DNA from: Hirudinaria manillensis | Taxonomy: Eukaryota; Annelida; Clitellata; Hirudinida; Hirudinidae | Assembly: GCA_034509925.1 (NCBI GenBank) | Contig: CM067533.1 | Span: 6,258,035-6,322,034 of the forward strand | Reading direction: 5' to 3' | Length of the DNA: 64,000 nucleotides | Shown here: positions 25,601 to 37,600 of the stretch, one piece after another | Position numbering within the stretch: the stretch's first letter is position 1 | Layout of the letters: every line of letters begins with the position of its first letter | The notes under the pieces: model-generated | Databases searched by the model: none | What the model was told of the DNA's origin: nothing | The model's input: only the letters and a program-made list of their open reading frames with translations | Program-made: the position numbers and the translations under genes

Positions 25601-28600
25601 AGTCGCGTCAGCGAAGGTTTTGCTACCGGTGACACAATAATCGTAGACGCAATTGTTATCCGTGACATTCTTTGTAGAGCAGCTTCTCACAGCTTCTGTT
25701 TTGTCCACTTTGCATGATCCACCGATATCGTCGGAGAATATTGGAACAAAATCCAAATGCTGGAATGTGTCAAAAGTTTCATTATTGCTCACGTTGTACC
25801 AAAACAGGGAATCTTCAGCATTAGATATAGCCCCTGGAGAAATAAGAGTTTGTTTTATGTCTTTAAAAGACTTCAGAAACAGCCATTTGCATAGACTAAC
25901 AGCTCTGTCCAAATTGGAATATTTGCCTCTCAGAGGATGTTATAGGGATAACCGTACCATCTAGAAAAGTCAAATCATTATCTGTGTTTCCATCAAAAGT
26001 TCCGTATAATCCTTTAAATTTCAAGTCTTTTGCCGAGGCGGGAACATTTAAAGTGAGTTTTAAAGCTTTTTCTGCTATTTCAATAGTTGCTTGGATCCCT
26101 GAATATTTTCGTCAATTTAGTTTTATTTAGCAATTATTTATTTAACATTAATTCCAGATTAATAATTTGCTTACCTGAAGAAAATTTCATTATGAGAGCC
26201 GAATTATTGGTCATGATAGTTGCAGTTTGTATAAGTGGATATTTTGTTCCATTGGCAGAATCAGCGGAATACAACCAATTGGTTATCGCATCCGAATTAC
26301 CATTATCGTCTTTTATTATCAAGGCTAAAACGATATTTTTATAACAGTTAATTTAACTTCAAATTTTGTTAAGCATTTGCAAATGTCTGACTTGTTTGAT
26401 CTTGAGCCAGTAGGACACACATTCTCGGAGATGTATAGTTTACTGTGTAATCTTTGAATGCGAAACCCGTGAAAACCGTTGCATTTCCAAAAGTACCATC
26501 TGGAGCTATGTAGGGCGAGGTCCGGGCTTGAACTTTCAGAACATCGGAATAAATCATCCAATATTCTCCCCAGCCGTTGAAGGTATAAGAGAAACCATCC
26601 AATGTGGTAATGTGGGGATCGCCAAACAGGAAAGCTTGATTTATCAAAACGAAGCAACATGAACTATATTTAGTGGCATATTAACATTATCAATTTATTG
26701 TAACCGAAAAACGGCGGACGATATCCCCAGCAGTAATTTTTAGGTCGGACTTCGTAAAAGAGTTCACAGTTGTTCGATTCTAAACAGCACCATCTCTTCG
26801 GAAGAACATCTTCGTTATAATTCGAGTATGGGTACCAGTAAGGATGATATCTCAATAGGCTTCCAGAATCATAAGTTCGTGAAGTATCCAACCATGAGGA
26901 CGATATGAAGAACCAAGGGCTCCACCACCACCACCACCACGTCCAGTAAAATGAAGTGTAATAGTAACAACATTTCTGGAAATGATTTGTAGAATACTTT
27001 CTTAATTATTATAGAAAATTGATGGCTGGAAAAACCATTAACCTGCGCTGAAGTTGGATATTGTGGAAAATTAATAATGAAGCACAAAAGATTCGATCTC
27101 CATTCGTATGTATATATTCCGTAATTTGGATCAATCATGGCCTGCCACAGATTACAGGGACATTGAGGCATCCACCAGTAATACCAGTAATAGTAATAAT
27201 AAGATGTTATTTGTTGGTCATACCAGGCGTAACACTTATACGCCGAGAGATGTTGGAACTCGGCTTGTGGCAATGATAATTGGAAGAACCACTGTCCTGG
27301 TTTTCCTGAGTGTAGTTATTTCAAAAATATTTTACTGGTTATCTTTAATGATTCAAGGCAAAGTTTTCGTGAGTTTAAAAATAAAAGGTAGTGTATTAAA
27401 AGGTAATTTACATTACAAACGTAACACGAATTCCAAGGATAATTAAAAAAAAAAAATAATGATAATTCTAAGCTAAAAAGATAAAAAATTAAACGTCCTA
27501 ACATTTGATCTTAAGTTATTTCCAATAATTCTATTACCCTTTGGTCCAATAAGAAATGGTAGTTCGAAAGCGTTTGCTGATCCTGATGTTCGGAAATAAT
27601 ATTTGTATTTGTCTCCGAAATAACTTAAGCTATCGTCCATTTTGTAGCCTTGTGCATTGTTTCTATAATTCCAGCCCATGAATTCGTAAGAGGGGATGGC
27701 GTAACTGCGGCCGTTAGAATTATCATTTGTCAGCACTAGCTGGAATGTTGAAACCTTAAAACGATTGATTGATATGTTTATAAATCATTTGTGAAGATAA
27801 AATTCAAAAGGACTAATGTTTAATATTTGGTACAAATGCATTTATAAATTATCCAAACATTTTTAAATTATCCAAATAATAGAATCTTCAAATAACACCA
27901 ACTTCTTTTCGAGTATTGGGTCCAAATGGATAAGGTGATACATTCGCCCACGTAAAGACGCAGACCATGGTTGGTGAAAAACTGGCAGTGTAGTCAATAT
28001 ATTCAATAACATTCCTCTGAACTTTATCAAAAGCAACTTGGTCATTCCAGCTGACATAAGAATATTTGGTTCTTCGGGAAATGCAGCGATAGAAGATTTT
28101 TCCTGGATTCACGTAAGATCCAAAGTTGTTCAAATCGATATCCGCCCAAAATGGAGCAATAACGGCATTCGAAGTCATCCAACGGAGTGGATCTGAGAAA
28201 TAAGGTTGAACAGCAACTACAGGATTATCGAAAGAAATGAATCCGTTGACATTCACCTGAATATTTGGAACAGAAGGACGATATGAGAGATAGAAATGAT
28301 TATTATTTGCAATAAAAATGAGAACTGTGAAAATCGCGAAACCTACATAAGCCCTTCTGTGATATTTTGTGCCAAATAAAAAGTAATCGGGGAGATAAAC
28401 TTCAAAATATCCGTCGTTCAAGTCCCAAAAGTATCCGGAAGAATCGCCATTATTATTTCCATAGTCCATTAAAAGTTGACCACGTGCTGTCAATAGAAAT
28501 CACTTAAATATCGAGTTGTCAACGAGAATTAAAGATTATTAAAAGAAAAAAGAAATCGCAAACTTCCAAAGAATTAAGTCGTAATATACCTTGATATCTA

Positions 28601-31600
28601 GTTGTGGTTGAAGGAATTGTTGTCGTAGTTGTTATTGGAAATTTTGTCGTCATTTTAGTTGTTGTGGTTCTGGTGGTAGGGAGAGTTGTGAATTGTGTGC
28701 CGATGAGAGAGGTTTTGGAGGAGGTGGCGAGAAAAGAAATAGTGTTTGGGAATGATGAGGTTTCAAGAAAGGTGGAAGGAGCAAGGGAATATTTTGATGT
28801 TGAACTGGACGAAATATTTGAAGACGGGAAGTAAGTTGAAAATCCAGTCGTTTCAACTGTTCTGGTTGATTGCGTAGTTGTTGGAAATGTTGTGGTTAGT
28901 GGCTTACTTGTTAGAACTGTTGTAGTTGATTCGGTAGTTGTTGGAACTGTTGTTGTTGTTGATTGAGTGGTTGTTGGAACTGTTGTTGTTGATGATTGAG
29001 TGGTTGTTGGAACTGTTGTTGTTGATGATTGAGTGGTTGTTGGAAGTGTTGTTGAAACTGTTATCGTTGTTGATTGCGTGGTTGTTGGGAGTGTTGTTGT
29101 AGATTCCGTGGTTGTTGGAATTGTTGTTGATTCGGTAGTTGTTGGAACTGTTGTTGATTCCGTGGTTGTTGGAACTGTTGTTGATTCCGTGGTTGTTGGA
29201 ACTGTTGTTGATTCCGTGGTTGTTGGGAGTGTTGTTGTTGATACCGTGGTTGTTGGAATTGTTGTTGATTCCGTGGTTGTTGGAACTGTTGTTGACTCCG
29301 TGGTTGTTGGGAGTGATGTTGTTGATTCCGTGGTTGTTGGGAGTGTTGTTGTTGATTCCGTGGTTGTTGGAATTGTTGTTGATTCCGTGGTTGTTGGAAC
29401 TGTTGTCGACTCCGTGGTTGTTGGGAGTGATGTTGTTGATTCCGTGGTTGTTGGAACTGTTGTTGATTCCGTGGTTGTTGGAACTGTTGTTGTTGATTCG
29501 GTAGTTGTTGGAACTGTTGTTGTTGATTCCGTGGTTGTTGGAACTGTTGTTGTTGATTCCGTGGTTGTTGGAACTGTTGTTGTTGATTCCGTGGTTGTTG
29601 GAACTGTTGTTGATTCCGTGGTTGTTGGGAGTGTTGTTGTTGATTCCGTGGTTGTTGGAATTGTTGTTGATTCCGTGGTTGTTGGAACTGTTGTTGACTC
29701 CGTGGTTGTTGGGAGTGATGTTGTTGATTCCGTGGTTGTTGGAACTGTTGTTGATTCCGTGGTTGTTGGAACTGTTGTTGTTGATTCGGTAGTTGTTGGA
29801 ACTGTTGTTGTTGATTCCGTGGTTGTTGGAACTGTTGTTGTTGATTCCGTGGTTGCTGGAACTGTTATGGTAGATACAGTTGTGTTTGATTCAGTTGTTG
29901 TAGGAAATGTTACACATTCAGTTGTGGTCGAGATTGTTGTTGATTGAGTTGTAGATCCCGTAGATGTTTCTGTTGTGGTAGGAACTGTGGTTATGCATCC
30001 AGTAGACGATGAAATTCCAGCTACAGGAAGGCCATATGTTGAAGCCGGAATTGGAGTTGATGTCGAACTAATCGGTGTTGATGTCGAAGTAGTTGTAGTC
30101 GATGTAGATGTTGATGTTGTTGAATCAGTTGATGACGATTCACTTATTGTCGAAAGAAATCTTGGAATTGTTGACATTGAATATGTACTCGATTCTGTTG
30201 AAGTTTCAGTTGTTGATGATTCCGTAGAAGTCGAGGGAATCCATCCTGGGGTCCATGGGGGTGTTGTCGACGATGGTTCAGACCCATTTGAAGTGGTAGA
30301 TGTTGATTCCGTTGTGGATTCAGATGTGGTTGGAATTGTTCTTGATTCTGTTGTAGATTCAGTTGAGGTTGGAATTGTTGTTGATTCTGTTGTGGATTCA
30401 GTAGTCGTTGGAATTGTTGTTGATTCTGTTGTGGATTCAGATGTGGTTGGAATTGTTGTTGATTCTGTTGTGGATTCAGATGTGGTTGGAATTGTTGTTG
30501 ATTCTGTTGTGGATTCAGATGTGGTTGGAATTGTTGTTGATTCTGTTGTGGATTCAGTTGTGGTTGGAATTGTTGTTGATTCTGTTGTGGATTCAGTTGT
30601 GGTTGGAAATGTTGTTGATTCTGTTGTGGATTCAGTGGTCGATGGAATTGTTGTTGATTCTGTTGTGGATTCAGTAGTCGTTGGAATTGTTGTTGATTCT
30701 GTTGTGGATTCAGTGGTCGTTGGAATTGTTGTTGATTCTGTTGTGGTTTCAGTTGTCGTCAACGGTGTACTTGTTGATTCTGTTGTGGATTCAGTGGTCG
30801 CCGGAATCGTTGTTGATTCTGTTGTGGATTCAGATGTGGTTGGAATTGTTGTTGATTCTGTTGTGGATTCAGTTGTGGTTGGAATTGTTGTTGATTCTGT
30901 TGTGGTTTCAGTTGTGGTTGGAATTGTTGTTGATTCTGTTGTGGTTTCAGTGGTCGTTGGAACTGTTGTTGATTCCGTTGTGGATTCAGTGGTCGATGGA
31001 ATTGTTGTTGATTCTGTTGTGGATTCAATGGTCGATGGAATTGTTGTTGATTCCGTTGTGGATTCAGTTGTCGTTGGAATTGTTGTTGATTCCGTTGTTG
31101 ATTCAGTTGTCGTTGGAATTGTTGTTGATTCTGTTGTGGTTTCAGTTGTCGTCAACGGTGTACTTGTTGATTCTGTTGTGGATTCAGTGGTCGCCGGAAT
31201 CGTTGTTGATTCTGTTGTGGATTCAGATGTGGTTGGAATTGTTGTTGATTCTGTTGTGGATTCAGTTGTGGTTGGAATTGTTGTTGATTCTGTTGTGGTT
31301 TCAGTTGTGGTTGGAATTGTTGTTGATTCTGTTGTGGTTTCAGTGGTCGTTGGAACTGTTGTTGATTCCGTTGTGGATTCAGTGGTCGATGGAATTGTTG
31401 TTGATTCTGTTGTGGATTCAGTGGTCGATGGAATTGTTGTTGATTCTGTTGTGGATTCAGTTGTGGTTGGAATTGTTGTTGATTCCGTTGTGGATTCAGT
31501 TGTCGTCAACGGTGTACTTGTTGATTCTGTTGTGGATTCAGTTGTGGTTGGAAATGTTGTTGATTCTGTTGTAGTTTCAGTGGTCGTTGGAATTGTTGTT

Positions 31601-34600
31601 GATTCTGTTGTGGATTCAGATGTGGTTGGAATTGTTGTTGATTCTGTTGTGGATTCAGATGTGGTTGGAATTGTTGTTGATTCTGTTGTGGATTCAGATG
31701 TGGTTGGAATTGTTGTTGATTCTGTTGTAGATTCAGTTGTGGTTGGAATTGTTGTTGATTCTGTTGTGGTTTCAGTTTTCGTCAACGGTGTAGTCGTTGA
31801 TTCTGTTGTGGTTTCAGTGGTCGTTGGAATTGTTGTTGATTCTGTTGTGGATTCAGAGGTCGATGGAATTGTTGTTGATTCTGTTGTGGATTCAGTTGTG
31901 GTTGGAATTGTTGTTGATTCCGTTGTGGATTCAGTTGTCGTCAACGGTGTACTTGTTGATTCTGTTGTGGATTCAGTTGTGGTTGGAAATGTTGTTGATT
32001 CTGTTGTGGATTCAGTTGTGGTTGGAATTGTTGTTGATTCTGTTGTGGATTCAGATGTGGTTGGAATTGTTGTTGATTCCGTTGTGGATTCAGTGGTCGA
32101 TGGAATTGTTGTTGATTCTGTTGTGGATTCAGTGGTCGATGGAATTGTTGTTGATTCTGTTGTGGATTCAGTTGTGGTTGGAATTGTTGTTGATTCCGTT
32201 GTGGATTCAGTTGTCGTCAACGGTGTACTTGTTGATTCTGTTGTGGATTCAGTTGTGGTTGGAAATGTTGTTGATTCTGTTGTAGATTCAGTTGTGGTTG
32301 GAATTGTTGTTGATTCTGTTGTGGTTTCAGTTGTCGTCAACGGTGTAGTCGTTGATTCTGTTGTGGTTTCAGTGGTCGTTGGAATTGTTGTTGATTCTGT
32401 TGTGGATTCAGTGGTCGTTGGAATCGTTGTTGATTCTGTTGTGGATTCAGATGTGGTTGGAATTGTTGTTGATTCTGTTGTGGATTCAGTTGTGGTTGGA
32501 ATTGTTGTTGATTCTGTTGTGGATTCAGTTGTGGTTGGAATTGTTGTTGATTCTGTTGTGGATTCAGTTGTGGTTGGAATTGTTGTTGATTCTGTTGTGG
32601 ATTCAGTGGTCGATGGAATTGTTGTTGATTCTGTTGTGGATTCAGTGGTCGATGGAATTGTTGTTGATTCTGTTGTGGATTCAGTTGTGGTTGGAATTGT
32701 TGTTGATTCCGTTGTGGATTCAGTTGTCGTCAACGGTGTACTTGTTGATTCTGTTGTGGATTCAGTTGTGGTTGGAAATGTTGTTGATTCTGTTGTAGTT
32801 TCAGTGGTCGTTGGAATTGTTGTTGATTCTGTTGTGGATTCAGATGTGGTTGGAATTGTTGTTGATTCTGTTGTGGATTCAGATGTGGTTGGAATTGTTG
32901 TTGATTCTGTTGTGGATTCAGATGTGGTTGGAATTGTTGTTGATTCTGTTGTGGATTCAGTTGTGGTTGGAATTGTTGTTGATTCTGTTGTGGTTTCAGT
33001 GGTCGTTGGAACTGTTGTTGATTCCGTTGTGGATTCAGTGGTCGATGGAATTGTTGTTGATTCTGTTGTGGATTCTGTGGTCGATGGAATTGTTGTTGAT
33101 TCTGTTGTGGATTCAGTTGTGGTTGGAATTGTTGTTGATTCCGTTGTGGATTCAGTTGTCGTCAACGGTGTACTTGTTGATTCTGTTGTGGATTCAGTTG
33201 TGGTTGGAAACGTTGTTGATTCTGTTGTAGATTCAGTTGTGGTTGGAATTGTTGTTGATTCTGTTGTGGTTTCAGTTGTCGTCAAAGGTGTAGTGGTTGA
33301 TTCTGTTGTGGATTCAGTGGTCGCCGGAATCGTTGTTGATTCTGTTGTGGATTCAGATGTGGTTGGAATTGTTGTTGATTCTGTTGTGGATTCAGTTGTG
33401 GTTGGAATTGTTGTTGATTCTGTTGTGGTTTCAGTTGTGGTTGGAATTGTTGTTGATTCTGTTGTGGTTTCAGTGGTCGTTGGAACTGTTGTTGATTCCG
33501 TTGTGGATTCAGTGGTCGATGGAATTGTTGTTGATTCTGTTGTGGATTCAGTGGTCGATGGAATTGTTGTTGATTCTGTTGTGGATTCAGTTGTGGTTGG
33601 AATTGTTGTTGATTCCGTTGTGGATTCAGTTGTCGTCAACGGTGTACTTGTTGATTCCGTTGTTGATTCAGTTGTCGTTGGAATTGTTGTTGATTCTGTT
33701 GTGGTTTCAGTTGTCGTCAACGGTGTACTCGTTGATTCTGTTGTGGTTTCAGTGGTCGTTGGAATCGTTGTTGATTCTGTTGTGGATTCAGATGTGGTTG
33801 GAATTGTTGTTGATTCTGTTGTGGATTCAGTTGTGGTTGGAATTGTTGTTGATTCTGTTGTGGATTCAGTTGTGGTTGGAATTGTTGTTGATTCTGTTGT
33901 GGATTCAGTTGTGGTTGGAATTGTTGTTGATTCCGTTGTGGATTCAGTGGTCGATGGAATTGTTGTTGATTCTGTTGTGGATTCAGTTGTGGTCAAGGGT
34001 GTAGTTGTTGATTCTGTTGTGGATTCGGTGGTTGTTGGAATTGTTGTTGTTGATTCTGATGTAGATTCAGTTGTGGTCAAGGGTATAGTTGTTGATTCAG
34101 TTGTGGTCAAGGGTGTTGTTGATTCTGTTGTTGATTCAGTTGTGGTCAAGGGTGTTGTTGTTGATTCTGTTGTGGATTCGGTGGTTGTTGGAATTGTTGT
34201 TGTTGTTGATTCTGTTGTAGATTCAGTTGTGGTCAAGGGTATAGTTGTTGATTCTGTAGTCGTTGGATTTGTTGTTGTTGATTCTGTTGTAGATTCAGTT
34301 GTGGTTGGAATTGTTGTTGATTCCGTTGTGGATTCAGTGGTCGATGGAATTGTTGTTGATTCTGTTGTGGTTTCAGTTGTCGTCAACGGTGTACTCGTTG
34401 ATTCTGTTGTGGTTTCAGTGGTCGTTGGAATCGTTGTTGATTCTGTTGTGGATTCAGAGGTCGATGGAATTGTTGTTGATTCTGTTGTGGATTCAGTTGT
34501 GGTTGGAATTGTTGTGGATTCAGTTGTGGATTCAGTGGTCTTCAACGGAGTAGTTGTTGATTCGGTGGTGGATTCTGTTGTCGTTGAAATTGTTGTTGTT

Positions 34601-37600
34601 GATTCAGTAGTCGTTGGGTTTGTTGTTGTGGATATAGTTGTGGATTCAGTTGTGGTCAAGGGTATAGTTGTTGATTCTGTTGTGGATTCGGTGGTTGTTG
34701 GAATTGTTGTTGTTGATTCTGTTGTAGATTCAGTTGTGGTCAAGGGTGTAGTTGTTGATTCTGTTGTGGATTCAGTGGTCGATGGAATTGTTGTTGATTC
34801 TGTTGTGGATTCAGTTGTGGTTGGAATTGTTGTTGATTCCGTTGTGGATTCAGTTGTCGTCAACGGTGTACTTGTTGATTCTGTTGTGGATTCAGTTGTG
34901 GTTGGAAATGTTGTTGATTCTGTTGTAGATTCAGTTGTGGTTGGAATTGTTGTTGATTCTGTTGTGGTTTCAGTTGTCGTCAACGGTGTAGTCGTTGATT
35001 CTGTTGTGGTTTCAGTGGTCGTTGGAATTGTTGTTGATTCTGTTGTGGATTCAGTGGTCGATGGAATTGTTGTTGATTCTGTTGTGGATTCAGATGTGGT
35101 TGGAATTGTTGTTGATTCTGTTGTGGATTCAGTTGTGGTTGGAATTGTTGTTGATTCTGTTGTGGTTTCAGTTGTGGTTGGAATTGTTGTTGATTCTGTT
35201 GTGGTTTCAGTGGTCGTTGGAACTGTTGTTGATTCCGTTGTGGATTCAGTGGTCGATGGAATTGTTGTTGATTCTGTTGTGGATTCAGTGGTCAAGGGTA
35301 TTGTTGTTGATTCTGTTGTGGATTCAGTTGTGGTTGGATTTGTTGTTGATTCTGTTGTGGATTCAGTTGTGGTCAAGGGTGTACTTGTTGATTCTGTTGT
35401 GGATTCAGTTGTGGTTGGAAATGTTGTTGATTCTGTTGTAGATTCAGTGGTCGTTGGAATTGTTGTTGATTCTGTTGTGGATTCAGTTGTGGTTGGAATG
35501 TTGTTGATTCTGTTGTGGATTCAGATGTGGTTGGAATTGTTCTTGATTCTCTTCTTGATTCAGTTGTGGTTGGAATTGTTGTTGATTCTGTTGTAGATTC
35601 AGTTGTGGTTGGAATTGTTGTTGATTCTGTTGTGGATTCAGTTTTGGTCAAGGGTGTAGTTGTTGATTCTGTTGTGGATTCAGTGGTCGTTGGAATTGTT
35701 GTTGATTCTGTTGTGGATTCAGAGGTCGATGGAATTGTTGTTGATTCTGTTGTGGATTCAGTGGTGGTTGGAATTGTTGTTGATTCCGTTGTGGATTCAG
35801 TTGTCGTCAACGGTGTACTTGTTGATTCTGTTGTGGATTCAGTTGTGGTTGGAAATGTTGTTGATTCTGTTGTAGATTCAGTTGTGGTTGGAATTGTTGT
35901 TGATTCTGTTGTGGTTTCAGTGGTCGTTGGAACTGTTGTTGATTCCGTTGTGGATTCAGTGGTCGATGGAATTGTTGTTGATTCTGTTGTGGATTCAGTG
36001 GTCGATGGAATTGTTGTTGATTCTGTTGTGGATTCAGTTGTGGTTGGAATTGTTGTTGATTCCGTTGTGGATTCAGTTGTCGTCAACGGTGTACTTGTTG
36101 ATTCTGTTGTGGATTCAGTTGTGGTTGGAAATGTTGTTGATTCTGTTGTAGATTCAGTTGTGGTTGGAATTGTTGTTGATTCTGTTGTGGTTTCAGTTGT
36201 CGTCAACGGTGTAGTCGTTGATTCTGTTGTGGTTTCAGTGGTCGTTGGAATTGTTGTTGATTCTGTTGTGGATTCAGTGGTCGATGGAATTGTTGTTGAT
36301 TCTGTTGTGGATTCAGTTGTGGTTGGAATTGTTGTTGATTCTGTTGTGGATTCAGTTGTGGTTGGAATTGTTGTTGATTCTGTTGTGGTTTCAGTTGTGG
36401 TTGGAATTGTTGTTGATTCTGTTGTGGTTTCAGTGGTCGTTGGAACTGTTGTTGATTCCGTTGTGGATTCAGTGGTCGATGGAATTGTTGTTGATTCTGT
36501 TGTGGATTCAGTGGTCGATGGAATTGTTGTTGATTCTGTTGTGGATTCAGTTGTGGTTGGAATTGTTGTTGATTCCGTTGTGGATTCAGTTGTCGTCAAC
36601 GGTGTACTTGTTGATTCTGTTGTTGATTCAGTTGTGGTTGGGTTGTTGATTCTGTTGTAGTTTCAGTGGTCGTTGGAATTGTTGTTGATTCTGTTGTTGA
36701 TTCAGTTGTGGTTGGTGTTGTTGTTGATTCTGTTGTTGATTCAGATGTGGTTGGAATTGTTGTTGATTCTGTTGTGGATTCAGTTGTGGTTGGAATTGTT
36801 GTTGATTCTGTTGTGGATTCAGTTGTGGTAGGACGTGTAGTTGATTCCGTTGTGGATTCAGTGGTCGATGGACTTGTTGTTGATTCTGTTGTGGATTCAG
36901 TTGTGGTCAAGGGTGTAGTTGTTGATTCTGTTGTGGATTCAGTTGTGGTCGAGGGTGTTGTTGTTGATTCTGTTGTGGATTCAGTGGTGGTTGGAATTGT
37001 TGTTGATTCTGTTGTAGATTCAGTTGTGGTCAAGGGTGTAGTTGTTGAAAATGTTGTAGTTGATTAAGTTGTGGTTGGAAACGTTGTTGATTCTGTTGTG
37101 GATTCAGTTGTGGTTGGATTTGTTGTTGATTCTGTTGTGGATTCAGTCGTCGTCAAGGGTGTAGTTGTTGAAATTGTTGTTGTGGATTCAGTTGTGGTCA
37201 AGGGTGTTGTTGTTGATTCTGTTGTGGATTCGGTGGTCGTTGGAATTGTTGTTGTTGATTCTGTTGTAGATTCAGTTGTGGTCAAGGGTGTAGTTGTTGA
37301 AATTGTTGTTGTGGATTCAGTTGTGGTCAAGGGTGTAGTTGTTGAAATTGTTGTTGTGGATTCAGTGGTCGTTGGATTTGTTGTTGTGGATTCAGTCGTC
37401 GTCAAGGGTGTAGTTGTTGATTCAGTTGTGGTCAAGGGTGTTGTTGTTGATTCTGATGTAGATTCAGTTGTGGTCAAGGGTGTAGTTGTTGATTCTGTTG
37501 TCGTTGGATTTGTTGTTGTTGATTCTGTTGTTGATTCAGTTGTGGTCAAGGGTGTAGTTGTTGATTCTGTAGTCGTTGGATTTGTTGTTGTTGATTCTGT

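Noticed and set aside
29975-35596. Plus-strand ORF of 1,873 codons reading [13 protein letters not shown] repeats
   Set aside because: It is the exact antisense of the Thr/Ser/Pro repeat exon. The minus strand has a signal peptide, splice sites and downstream domains in frame, whereas the plus strand has none. The same holds for 37071-39464, 35515-36660, 29033-29947 and 58377-59327.
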